DNA from: Macrotrachela quadricornifera | Taxonomy: Eukaryota > Rotifera > Eurotatoria > Philodinida > Philodinidae | NCBI GenBank assembly: GCA_022393335.1 | Contig: JAJEKB010020927.1 | Location: 58,639-122,638, forward strand | Direction: 5' to 3' | DNA: 64,000 bases | Shown here: positions 12,701 through 24,043 of the stretch, piece by piece | Layout: each line of letters opens with the position of its first letter | How positions within the stretch are numbered: position 1 is the first letter of the stretch | Notes under the pieces: model-generated | Databases searched by the model: none | Told to the model about the DNA's origin: nothing | What the model saw: the letters and a program-made list of their open reading frames with translations, nothing else | Translations under genes and position numbers: made by a program

Positions 12701-15700
12701 CTTTCTCAGAACCTTGAGATGATAATAGACAAAAATTTTTTGGTTTTCAGACTTGATGGGGCCTCTAGAGAGTCAGTTTTTATGAGAGAAATTTTTTGTG
12801 TCCGATCCTGCTGAAAGCTTTATCATAGATGTATCCAAGGCTCTAAAGTCTACCCTAAAATTTTTAGAATTTATCTCTTATGATTAGAAAGATATTCAGT
12901 AATCACAGCTTATTTAATTAATTTCAATTAGACAGCATCTGGAAGCCCCAACATTTTTACATATGTCTATGCCAAAGAAATTTATTTTGAAGGAACATCC
13001 TTGTAAAACATTAAACTCAAATAAAAGAGAGATATGTCCTATTTTGCCCATATATATATATTCAAAAATTTAATAGTTTGTATTTAAATTAAAATATTGT
13101 TTTAGATAGAAGGACTCAAATCTATAGTTCAAAACATATTGTAAGTGGTTATTGTATGGTATTTTAACATTGAACAAATGAAATTATGTATTTACTTGCT
13201 AAATTACTAAAGAATTGTTTTTATTTTTTAATTAAATTTTCTTATTACTGAAATGGTTTGTTATTCTTGTGAAAACTTGATAATAACTAAGACAATTTAT
13301 TAAAAATGAACGTAATTTCTTTTTAATTTAGCAGGTAAATGTGTAATTTTGTTTGTTCAATATTAGGATGTGACAAAATAATCATTTTTATTATATCTTG
13401 AACTACCGATCAGAATTTTTTTTCATCGAAATTTAAATAACAGATTAGCTACTATTCTTTTCATGTTAAATAATTAACTGAATTATTATTTTTTTCTATT
13501 TAGATTAATCTATACTGAAAAATCTTCTGAACAATCAAAATCAAATGTAAATAAAAAAATCTCATTTTTTTATCTTTATAAAAAAAAAGAAAAAAAAATT
13601 TTTTTTTTCTTCTAGATAAATTATTTTCCTGATGAATATAATCTTTTTAATTCATCTAATAATTCAAAAGATATTTGTACAATTGAAGATATTCTTAAAT
13701 TACTTCGACAATTATATAATTTATCAACAAATTATATACAAATACATCATCCATATGATGAATCATATACATTAGAAAATTATTTTTATTCTAAAAAATT
13801 AAATAATAAATTATTACAACAAATACAAGATTCAATTATAATAGCGTCATTAAGTATACCATCATGGGTTGAATGGTTAATACATTCATATAAATTTTTA
13901 TATTCATTTGAAACTCGTCAATTATATTTTCGTATAACAAGTTTTAGTACATCACGTTCAATTGTCTGGTTACAAGAACGACGTGAAGAATTAATTCGTA
14001 CAATACGTCAAATGAATCCAACACGTTCACGTATATTAAATGAAAATTCTTTACATGAATTTCGTTTTGGTCGATTAAAAATTGATCGTGCTATATCAAT
14101 TAATCGAGAGAATATTTTACAAGATGCTATGAATTTATTTCATTATCATGCAAAATCAAAATCAAAATTAGAAATACAATTTTTAAATGAAGAAGGTACT
14201 GGTGATGGACCAACATTAGAATTTTATTCATTAATTGCAAATGAATTACAAAAATATCAATTAGGTTTATGGTGGAATCATGATAATTCTGAACATCATC
14301 AAACAGATTATGTTAGAAAATTAGAAGGACTTTTTCCAGCACCATATCCACAAGATAATGATAAATTAAATGATGTTTGTAATTATTTTTCATTAATGGG
14401 GATTTTTTTTGCTAAATGTTTATTAGATAAATATTTAATTGATATGCCATTATCAATATCATTTTTAAAACTTTTATGTACAAAAACTGAATTAAATGAT
14501 ATATGGTATGATGGTATACTTGATATAAATGATTTAATTATAATTGAACCAACAAGAGGAAATTTTTTTAAAAAACTTTTTCAATTAATTGAAAAACGTA
14601 ATGAAATACTTAATGATAATACAAAAACAAATGAAGAAAAATTTTTACAATGTCGATTATTAAAAATTGAAAATGATTTACATGAACCTATTGATATTGA
14701 ACATTTATGGTTTGTATAAAAGAATTTATTTTAAAAAATATTTATTTTTAGTTTTTGTTATATTTAGTTTAACTTTTGACTATTCACCACCATCAAATAC
14801 TTATGGTTATCAATCAGTTGAATTAATTCCAAATGGTTCACATATTGTAAGAGAATTTTTCTAATGTTTAAATGGTGTAAATCGCATTTGGTTCAAACTT
14901 TAATTTTATGCCAAATGTGGAGTTCGGATAGAGATAGAAACTATAGACTGTTTGTAAGATTTTTGAGAATAAGATTGTCTATCAGATATTCTAGTATATC
15001 AAGAGTAATGATTGTAAATAAGTTCATATTTATATTAGGATGTAACAATTGATAATATTGATCAATATGTTAATTTATCACTTCAATTTATTCTTCGAGA
15101 TGGTATTCGACGTCAAATGGATGCATTTCGAAGTATATTAAAGATTTTGATGATTTTTGTTTTTAAAACTATTTTATTCGAAATTTTAGATGGATTTAAT
15201 CAAGTATTTTCTCTTGACCATTTACGATGTTTTAATCCACAGGAATTACGATTAATTCTTTGTGGTAATCAATGGCCATCATGGACATTAGATGATTTAT
15301 TGACATATATTGAACCTAGTCATGGATTTACAAAAGAAAGGTTAAATTTAATAAAATAAATTAAAGAAATTATTATTTATTATATTTTCTTATTTTAGTC
15401 CCGGTTTTACTAAATTTCTTAATGTAATGTTAGCACTCGATGGTCTTGAACGAAAATCACTTGTTCATTTTATTACCGGTTGTTCATCATTACCACCTGG
15501 TGGTTTGTATTTTCATTTTTATTTCTTATCTAATTTTAGAGAAAAAAAATATATATATATCTTTAGGTCTTGCTAATCTTCGTCCACGTTTATCCGTTGC
15601 ACGAAAAGTTGAAGCTGATGATAATTCATATCCATCAGTAAATACTTGTTATCATTATCTCAAATTACCTGATTATTCAAGTGAAGAAATTCTTAAAATT

Positions 15701-15745
15701 CGTTTAATGACAGCATGTCAAGAACGAGGTTTCTATTTCAATTGA
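3724..15745 (+). CDS. HECTD1: HECTD1-type E3 ubiquitin-protein ligase
   Basis: Exons: 3724-3814, 3868-3913, 3973-3998, 4049-4532, 4597-4922, 5487-6611, 6674-6921, 7801-8574 (contains the N gap), 8631-8817, 8885-9301, 9732-10001, 10056-10297, 10359-10557, 10849-10890, 11164-11242, 11305-11602, 11661-11769, 11828-11920, 11978-12069, 12133-12263, 13504-13546, 13616-14709, 14768-14846, 15039-15132, 15190-15340, 15399-15502, 15567-15745. All phases agree, giving about 2,340 residues (133 unknown) against about 2,610 in human HECTD1. The N-terminus is HECTD1-like ([13 protein letters not shown]). Armadillo-like helices are followed by ankyrin repeats at about 371-487 ([33 protein letters not shown]). 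A SUN-like region lies at about 1100-1240, an acidic tract near 1583, and the HECT domain from about 1930 to the end. The catalytic Cys is in [17 protein letters not shown] (codon 15647-15649), 31 residues from the C-terminus as in human. HECT ligases form a ubiquitin thioester on this Cys and pass ubiquitin to substrates. The MIB/HERC2 and basic tilted-helix-bundle regions of vertebrate HECTD1 are not visible. Donors at 6612 (GTTTAT) and 14710 (GTTTGT) were chosen by homology. Confidence 0.95.
7834..8233. other. Assembly gap (400 N) inside HECTD1
   Basis: Exactly 400 N. Coding sequence runs into it at 7833 (reading [11 protein letters not shown]) and resumes at 8234, in frame if the gap length is taken literally. 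By comparison with human HECTD1, roughly 160 residues belong between the two flanks, so the size is plausible, although 400 is probably a placeholder and an intron could be hidden. Open frames crossing it are meaningless. Confidence 0.98.
12264..13503 (+). other. Unusually long HECTD1 intron
   Basis: This 1,240-bp intron (GTAAGA..TTTAG) stands out in a gene where most introns are 48-70 bp. It is stop-rich in all frames and I see no exon in it. The part from about 12360 to 13050 contains phrases resembling other non-coding DNA in this window (for example TTTTGCCCATATATATATAT at 13040-13060, like TTTCGCCCATATATATGCTC near 49103), which suggests an old repeat insertion. It lies where vertebrate HECTD1 encodes its tilted-helix-bundle region. 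Confidence 0.75.
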
Positions 15746-16882
15746 ACGAGTTATTTATGTTTTTTTTTTGTATCTTTTTTCTTTTCTTTTCTAATAGTCT
15801 TTTTTTTTGTATAATTCTTTTCTCATGTTCATTAGACTTTATTCGTTTCTCGCGTCTATACAAGAAAAAAAGTTATTGGACTTTTTTCCAATATATTTAT
15901 TGTATAAATAAATATAAGACAACTATTGATGACTCTATCGGATAATAAATAACTGTATTTTGATCAAATTTTCAATAATACCAGCTGAAATTTATTATAA
16001 AATTCAGAAAGTATATTTGAGAACTTATTTTTTCATCAATCAACTGCATATAATATTATCTATCAAGATTATTAGGATTTAATGTCATCATAAATCATTC
16101 CATCAGAAAAAAAAATCTCTTTTCTTTTCTGTTGCTTTAAATTCTTGTTTTATTCTACACAATGTACTCGATAAGAACGGAAAATATCTCTTTATCATAT
16201 CTTGTTGTGTTCAGTAATACATTGATTATGAAAACGAAAGTATGTATATGTGATAACAGTAATGAACTATTTCAATAAGCCTCATATACTATACAAAAAA
16301 AAAAGAAATTATCTTGACTATCAATGAGTGACATCTATATATAATATATTCATCAAATATTTCTATTATATTAATAATTTTATTCTTATTTTTATTTTAA
16401 TTATTATAATAAAAATTTTCTATTAAAAACAAAATGAAAAAATAAGTGTTTATCAAAAAAAAGTCTTTCGCAAAATGAGGGCAAAAGATATTCATGGCTG
16501 GCAAAAACTTCTAGCTGTTGTTGTTTGTCGTTAAATATCAGTAACTCATTCACAGTGATTAGCCATGCATTAAAACAAACTAATTCTACACATATTCAAT
16601 AATCTATTTTAAAGAAATTTAAAAAAAAATATAAAAAAAAATAAATTCTAAATTTAAAAGATCTTTTTTTAAAATTATACAACGATATTTCCGATGATGG
16701 AAATTTTTTTATTATATATTGAACATATTTTTGTAATGATTTATATTTGATGTAATGAGTCTGATGGAAATAATCGTTGTAAATATTTAATATAGACTTT
16801 TAAATTTTTTTTTTTCTATTATTAAAATTCAGATTAATTTTATGAATAATTATAATTAAAATAAAAAAAAAAAAATAAATAA
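15746..16882. other. Intergenic spacer
   Basis: About 1.1 kb of AT-rich DNA holding the 3' UTR of HECTD1 (AATAAA-type hexamers occur near 15905 and 15945, not decisive in such composition) and the 5' region of the zinc-finger gene. No further gene or repeat seen. Confidence 0.5.
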
Positions 16883-18199
16883 ATGGTTCATTTTTCTCAA
16901 ACACTTATGCCTGATATTCCATTAGCAACATCATTACCAACAACATTTACATTTCAACCAAATAATAGTCAAATTGATGAACAATCAACATTACAACAAC
17001 AACAACAATCTGTTCCATTATCAACTCAATCACAATTAAGTTCATCAAATCAACAACAAAGATCATCTTCAAATGATGAAACAAATAATAATAATCATCA
17101 GATACATCCAAATGATTATGAAACACGTTTAAGGTATAAATTTTTTGAAAAATAAAAAAATAAAAAAATTTTTTTTTTGTTTCTTTTAGATGTCCAAATT
17201 GTGATACATGGGTTGTTAATTTAAGTGATCATTTACGTAAAACTCATCGAATAGCATCACCAGTCGATCGAAAACCATTATTACGTATGGCACGTTTAGA
17301 AAAACGTCGTATGACTGAATCAGCAAATAATCCATCAACAACAAATCGTCAAACATCATCAACACTTATTGTTAATGGTTTACCAACATCCCATACAAAT
17401 ACAAATTCAAATAATGAAATAGAAAATTTACTTTTTAAACATGAACAAGATCAAAATCAACAATTTTCAGTTACATTACCAGAAAATATTTTACTTAATC
17501 ATCAAATAACAAATCCTATTGCTCATTTTTCATCACCAACATCAAATAAACGTCAACGAACTTCAGATGATCATTCAGGTCAAACAATTAATGGACCATT
17601 ATCACCAAATAAAAAATCTCGTATAGGTATAATTGATGATAATAAATTAATACAACCAACAAATTCATCATCAAATAAATCAAGTAAAAAAAATCGAAAT
17701 AAACAACAATCACAACCACAAACAATTATTAAAACAGCAGCATCAGGGATATTTCCACAACAAACTGTTGCTGTACAACATATGGATGAAAGTTCAGATG
17801 ATGTAAGTTCATAAATAATTTATATTTTAAATATATTAAATAGAAATTGATTTAAAAAGCGCTACTGTACGAGTGGAAACTTAATGATTACTAGTTTTTT
17901 AAATTGTTTAAGAAATTCATAAATATAAATGATTTAGATTGGAGATCGAAATTTTTGAATTTTTTAGCTTTCAAAAGTATTACAAATGATGGGTAATGAA
18001 ATGAATTTTCTTAATCAACATTTACAAACAACATCAATTCTATTACAAAAACAACTTGATTTAGCACGTGATAGTTTACATGCATGTTCTGTTCAATTTG
18101 CTCGTATGTTATATTATTAAAATTGTTTCTTTTATATAAAAAAAAGATTTTTTTTAATTTTATTTAGATTTAAAACGAATGATTCAACAACAAATTTGA
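16883..18199 (+). CDS. C2H2-type zinc-finger, Gln/Ser/Asn-rich protein
   Basis: Four exons (16883-17133, 17190-17802, 17968-18103, 18168-18199) with consistent phases encode 343 residues. A low-complexity Gln/Ser/Asn-rich N-terminus (about 1-83) is followed at the exon 1/2 junction by one short zinc-finger-like motif, CPNCDTWVVNLSDHLRKTH (C-x2-C-x9-H-x4-H). A long Ser/Asn/Thr-rich linker contains basic patches (NKRQRTSDD, NKKSRIG, SSKKNRNKQQ) that could be nuclear localisation signals. The C-terminal 56 residues (LSKVLQMMGNEMNFLNQHL onward) are predicted helical with heptad-like hydrophobics. This suggests a nuclear, possibly chromatin-associated or transcription-related protein, but I do not recognise an orthologue and give no function. 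The last exon is only 32 bp, and its TGA stop at 18197-18199 follows an Ile. The ORF starts at the first ATG after an A-rich leader. Confidence 0.75.
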
Positions 18200-18763
18200 T
18201 GTTTTTCTTTTTGTTTCTTTTATTTTAAAAAAGAAATAACAAATTCATATATACATTGCACATTATATATATATATATTAATAAATTCTTCTTTTTTGTT
18301 GTTCCGTTTCTTTATTTTGATTACGATATGAAAAAGAAAAAAAAAAATTTATGCGTGTGTGCGTGTGTCTATTTGTTCATTCGTTTAGTTTTTGTTTTGT
18401 TTTATATATATATGTGTAGATAGATTGCAGATTATTGAAAAAAAACAAGAATTATCGACATATTTGTTTTTTTTTTCGCGTTTAACTCTTCTATAAACTT
18501 CTTGTTTGGTCTTTTTTTTCCAGTATGGTTCATTTTCGATTGACAAACTACGACCGTTTCTTTTCTTTTTTTGATTTAACTCTGTGTATTGCAGTCATCG
18601 CTTCTTGATATCTATATCTATATATGTATATCTAAACATGAAATAAATTTGTTTAGTTTACAAAAAATAATAATAATAATCTAACATAAATATTAAGAAG
18701 GAAAAAAAAAGGAGAATTGAATGAGGTAAGCAATATGAGAATATCCATATATCGATATTTTAG
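18200..18763. other. Intergenic spacer with AT microsatellites
   Basis: Simple (TA)n and GTGTGCGTGTGT-like runs (18255-18280, 18353-18370, 18405-18415) and T-rich stretches. No gene. A TTTTAG/ATG junction at 18758-18766 could be a cis acceptor of a 5' UTR intron starting GTAAGC at 18726 (only 38 bp) or a trans-splice acceptor; bdelloid rotifers are known to use spliced-leader trans-splicing. Confidence 0.45.
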
Positions 18764-21700
18764 ATGGAAGTTGATGGTGAAGTTGAAGTTGAGGCTGATT
18801 TGCCAACTTCATCATCTTCAACGGTTCTACCAGCTACAACAACTACAAACGGCAACAATCCACCGGTACCACTTCGGGTTATTTTACCGACTTCATGTGA
18901 GTGCCTCTTTTCCGTTATCAAACGGATTAGATGGCCGATATAAAAGACAAAAAGAAAATATTGAAATCTTTCATCTTCATTTTTCGTATAAAAAAGGGTG
19001 ATATACTTATACGGTTCTTATCATTATCCAAAATCTATTTCAGTTAAGTTTTTTTTTTCTTTTTTTACAAAACAAGAGACTCTTGAGACTTAAACAAAGT
19101 ACATATTAGTTTTATTATAATTGTAGAATTGAAAAAGAACTCCATATTTGACATAAAATCGCATTTTACAACGAAAAAAATTTAGGAGAACTTCATTAGT
19201 CTGAGATATGTCGACAACATGTAGAGTAAAATTTATTAGAACTTTTAAAATGTACAGATCTCAATGAGTTGTCATAGATACAATATTCTCAAATGCTTTC
19301 TTCACGAACAATATGCGTATGTCACGACTAAAAATAGCCTGACATTTTCCTCTTTGCAACAGTTTTTAATTACACTTTTTAGAGCTAAAAATTATTTTCT
19401 ACAAATTAAAATCAAATCTGGATGTATGTTCTTTTCTTAATTAAAAAAATATTGATTGAGACTTAAGTGAAACAAAAAAAAACACTGATCAGATGGTGAT
19501 AAGGTTACACAATATATTAGCTTTTGTAGGTACACTATTTTTCAGTACTTATAAAAACGTTTGAATCCAATTGATTGTACCATGTAGAAAAATCGAAAGT
19601 TAAAAGATTGAAAATATTGCATTAAAGAAGAATATATCCTTAAACTGAATGAGTTTTCACAAAAAAAAATTTTACATTTCAAATAGAAGAAATTGATTGA
19701 TCAATTCATTAATTAGTATTTATCAATGAAAGAAAATCTATTAGAATAAATTTAGTTAATGATATAATATATATATATATAATATTTTCTTTTAAAGATC
19801 AATTCATCATAAGCCCAGAAGATGTTAATCGTTTATTGGAAATGCGACGTATATTTTATAAAAAAGAAAATGAACGAAAATTATCGAAATTAGGTCTTCC
19901 AATATTAGTTGATAATGATGGACGTTTATCTACTAGTACAACAACAATTGATGATAATACAAATTCTAATACAGTTTCATCTTCAACCGGAAAACCTATT
20001 CGACGTCGTGATATGGAATGGTTATCAATAGTATTACCATTTGTTAAAAAATATAATCCACATTGTGGTGTATGTGCATCAAGTAAAAATTATGGTCGAC
20101 GTTTAGATACAGCAAATAGTTATTTGTTACGATCATATTTTTATTGTCAAGGTCGTGATTGTCCATTTAATTGTATAGTTACAATAAAAGAAAATGGTAA
20201 AGCATTATTATGTTCACGTTTTTCAAATGGTAATATAGTTGATCATAGAAATGCTAAACGTGTTGCAAGACCAAATCGTTCAATAAATAAATCAAATATA
20301 AATAATAATAATAATAATGAAATACGTTCAAATAATTCATTAAAACGTTATCATAAATCTCCAAATCCTGTTTTACAACAATGGAATCAAACATTTACTG
20401 ATGATTTAACAGCAAATTTTAATACAAATGATTTAAATTTAAATGATACTGATTTTGAAGAAACATTACGTATATCATCAACAAAACGTTTTATTAATAT
20501 GTGCTGTAATCTTGTTCAATTAACAACAAATTTACGTCATGAAATTGATCCAACTGGTTTATTACCAGGTGCATTACAACATATATCATTAAATCCATTC
20601 CATATTGCTATTCATACAGAAAATTCAATACGTTATTATCATTCAATGTTAACAAAAAAAACACTTGATAAACCACCTCCACTTATTCATATAAAACCAG
20701 CTGCTACTATTCAACAAAATAATACAATTACTACAGCGACTCAAAGTAAACATGTTTTTGAAATTTATTTCATAATTTAATAATATATAATTTGTTCTTA
20801 ATAACTTTTTTTTTTTCTTTATATCAAAACATCATTTTTATTTCATATATTATATAGTAATTATTCTTAATAATGATATAATTTATCATCCTGCTCGAAC
20901 AAATTCTTCCATAACACCATCTACAACAATTACTACATCAAATTCTACATCACAACATCATATTGCATATATAATTGTTGATATTGTTGAAGTAATTTTC
21001 TTTTTGGTCTTTTTGTAGAATACTTATTAATAAAATAATTTCTTTTTTTCATAGCATGATGAAAAAAAATTATTTTATTATGAATTTATGTTAAGTAATC
21101 TTGATGATACATCATTTATTCCAATAAGTCTTGCTTATACAGAAGAAACAGATGATATAATTGCACAAAATTATGTTTTAAAATCTTGGTTAGAACGTAT
21201 ACATTTTGATCATGAACATTTATATAAATCATTATTACCATCATTATCAAAAAATTATTCATTTCCTCAACCATTAGTATTACTTATTGATGATCATCGT
21301 GAAACACCATTAAATAATTCTATACTTCAATTTTTTAATAATGAAACATTTAAAGAAGTAATATTCTTATTAGTTTGTTTTTTTTTTTTGTTAATATATG
21401 AATTTTTTCTTTTTTTAGTATATAATGCGAACTTATTTACTTGTTTCATCAAAAATTGAATATCCTGCACAACAAGAATCAATAAATCGTATTGTTATTC
21501 ATGTTAGTTCATCATTAATTATATTTGATTTTCGTACACTTGTTAATAAATATGTATCAAATGAACTTCGTCAATTAGCATTATGGTCAAGTCTTTTATT
21601 ATTATATACACAAACATGGCGTGAAGTTAGACAAAATTGGTCATTAATTTGTGAAATATTTCTTAATTGGGGAACAAATTTTGTTTCATTAAAATCTTAT

Positions 21701-22830
21701 GAAGAATTATGTACAAAAGTAGCTAAAATTGAAAATGATCCAGATATAACACATCTTATGGATCTTATTTATAATAGTACAAATACAATAAATGATAATG
21801 AACAACAACAACAAGATGATAATGATAATGATAATGATGATGAAACAACTGAAGATATTATTGATCTTTCAGATTTTCAAAATGATCATTTTTATACAAA
21901 AAATGTAAGTTTATTATACTTTATAAAAGCTGATATTATATAAGAAAATATAAAATAAGTCGGTGTCATGTCAATAAGATTCTATGTATGATTCAGCATT
22001 AATAAACTGTACTTCGAGAGAAGTGCTGGTTTACATAATTGTGCATCATGATAATATATCTTCGTATACTATAACGAAGATATACGATCATATCCAATTC
22101 AATAATGTTGTTTACTAGGATATATAGACTTCGTATAGTTCGTCTTAGATAGAAGTCACATTTATTATTCCATTTTTATTGATTTAGTCGTGCTCTAAAA
22201 AGTAAGTCAGAAGACGGAAATACTGCTAAATTACAGGATACTTCACGGTAGAACGATGTAATATTGCAACTCATCTATATCTAATCCGAGATATTCATTA
22301 TTAATGTTTTAATAATCAATAAGATTTCAATATTAAAATATCAAGAAAATTTTCAAATTCTTTGAGTTTTCTCTTGTTTTCTTTGGTAATACTTTACTTT
22401 ATACTTAAAGATGATTACAAATGAAACAAATCGTTATATATCACCATATGAAAATGATTTACGACGAATATTTAATGAAAAAAATAAATCTAAAACAGCT
22501 TTAACATCATCATGGGATACATTATCATTATCTGATCGAACAATATTAAAAAAAATTAAAGGTAATTGGAAATGGCTTCATTTATTACTTAAAGATTATA
22601 TACCATCAATGCCACTTTGGTCAAATTTAATACATTCCATATCAAATAATCTTAAACATGTACGTTTTAATAAACGTATAACACGTTTAATGATTAGTAA
22701 AGATAAACGAATCAATCAAATAAAACGTATACAATTAGCTGAACGTGTTCATGGAAAAACTGATCTTGTTATCAGCAGTTTAGCAAAAGATTTACATTTA
22801 CAAGTAGCTAATGCTGATATAAAACAATAA
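18764..22830 (+). CDS. Transposase-derived zinc-finger protein (MULE/NOF-like, probably domesticated)
   Basis: Six exons (18764-18896, 19798-20745, 20858-20991, 21055-21357, 21419-21904, 22411-22830) join in phase to 807 residues. After a Thr/Ser-rich start comes a cysteine-rich region: HCGVCASSKNYGRRL, then FYCQGRDCPFNCIVTI and a distal VDHRN, which resembles the WRKY/GCM/FLYWCH-like DNA-binding fingers of Mutator-type transposases. Further on, QHISLNPFHIAIHTENSIR, LLIDDHRETPLNNSILQFF and NNETFKEYIMRTYLLV follow the order I recall for metazoan NOF/MULE-like RNase H-fold proteins. The segment that should carry the first catalytic Asp reads PPPLIHIKPAAT, without it, whereas the second (LIDD) is kept. 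No terminal repeats flank the gene and all frames are open, so an intact host gene with a dead nuclease core is the best reading. The last exon begins with ATG behind a 506-bp intron and could be a separate small gene. Family assignment is from memory of motifs. Confidence 0.65.
22055..22084. repeat. Perfect 11-bp inverted repeat with 8-bp spacer
   Basis: TATATCTTCGT (22055-22065), spacer ATACTATA, then ACGAAGATATA (22074-22084). It lies in the 506-bp last intron of the transposase-derived gene. The geometry recalls site-specific recombinase sites, but no recombinase gene is present here. Confidence 0.85.
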
Positions 22831-23431
22831 AATAAAATAATTGTCTTTCTTTTCTTTGTTTGCACATTATTTTACTTTCAGTTACAATGTTTTTTTTTCT
22901 CTGTATCTATATATATATGTGTGTTTTCTATTGGTTTGCTTGTTTATCAAACGAAAAAAGAAAAAGACCGTTGATACTATAACAAAGATTATACTGATCG
23001 TTATAAAGAAATAATGATATTATACAATTGATGATGGGAAATATTTATTTGTCGGATTTTGTTAGAATCTAAATAATCACGAATTTTAAATGAAATATTG
23101 TCTGTTGTATTAACCTGATTTTTTCTTAACTTTCAAAAATTATTCTCTTTAAACTTGATTGTATAGTATCTACAATCATAATGAAGAGAAATATATTAAA
23201 ATATCAGAGTCAAAAAAAAAAAAATACAAACATGTTGATAGTCTTGACTATTGTAAATCTATTGTTAATGAATAATACATATGTAAGTATGTAAGCAAAA
23301 AACTTCATCATTTCATCTTGAGATTAAACAGATACATTTCAGATTGACATATACAGAAGAAAAAAAACAAAAAGAGATTGTCAAAAGAATAATGTATGTA
23401 AACTGTTCCAGTCTGTTAACTCTTATAATAA
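22831..23431. other. Convergent intergenic spacer
   Basis: About 600 bp between the 3' ends of two convergent genes. AT-rich with short T and A runs; it must contain both polyadenylation regions. Nothing else seen. Confidence 0.5.
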
Positions 23432-24043
23432 TCATTTTTCACGTGTCGGTACTTCAGCATATTTTGCTTTAACATATCGGAATAGAATAAATGTAGCAAG
23501 TATAGCAAAAAGTATAAAAATTAATTCGATAATTAATTTTGTTACATCTTCAGACAAAGCATAAATATCTTGCGTACTTTTAATATCATTTTTTACTGTT
23601 ACTGTATTGGTATCAATTGATTCATCCGCACTTATAATAACATTTGGAGCTAATGTTGTTGTTAGAACACGATAAGGGGCTGTTTTAACAATACGTATAA
23701 TACCAAAAACTAATGTTAAAACGAATACAAAAATAAGAACAACCCCAGAAACTAATAATATTACGGTATTATCAAACCTAAATAAAATAATTATTTATAA
23801 AAGGAAGAAAAAAAACTATTTTTATTTTTTGACATACCATGTAGCATATATAGCCAAAAAAATTGAAATAAGAATTAAACCACCAATAACAATCATTGTA
23901 ATAGCATATGGATTTGTTGGTTGTCGAATTGTTTCGACAATACCATGAATAACATAACGAAATAATGTACTCGATAAAAGAAATCCATAAAAAACAGTTA
24001 ATAATATTCGAACACCACGAATTTGTCTTTTATTAGTTGTCAT
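23432..24043 (-). CDS. Small four-pass membrane protein, family not recognised
   Basis: Two exons on the minus strand (24043-23838 and 23777-23432) joined in phase 2 across a 60-bp GTATGT..TTTAG intron give 183 residues. Four hydrophobic helices are visible: about 11-36 (ILLTVFYGFLLSSTLFRYV), 46-68 (AITMIVIGGLILISIFLAIY), 73-96 (VILLVSGVVLIFVFVLTLVF) and 148-169 (LIIELIFILFAILATFILF). The N-terminus is short and basic (MTTNKRQIRG). The third and fourth helices are separated by a polar loop of about 50 residues containing Asp/Asn/Thr/Lys, and the C-tail is short and basic (VKAKYAEVPTREK). There is no cleavable signal peptide; the first helix would act as signal anchor. The topology is tetraspan-like, but the loop lacks the CCG motif and cysteines of true tetraspanins, so I leave it unnamed. 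It is convergent with the gene ending at 22830. Confidence 0.75.

Noticed and set aside
22055..22084. Resemblance of the palindrome to a loxP site
   Set aside because: Arms and spacer differ from loxP and no phage or vector sequence is nearby; kept only as an inverted repeat.
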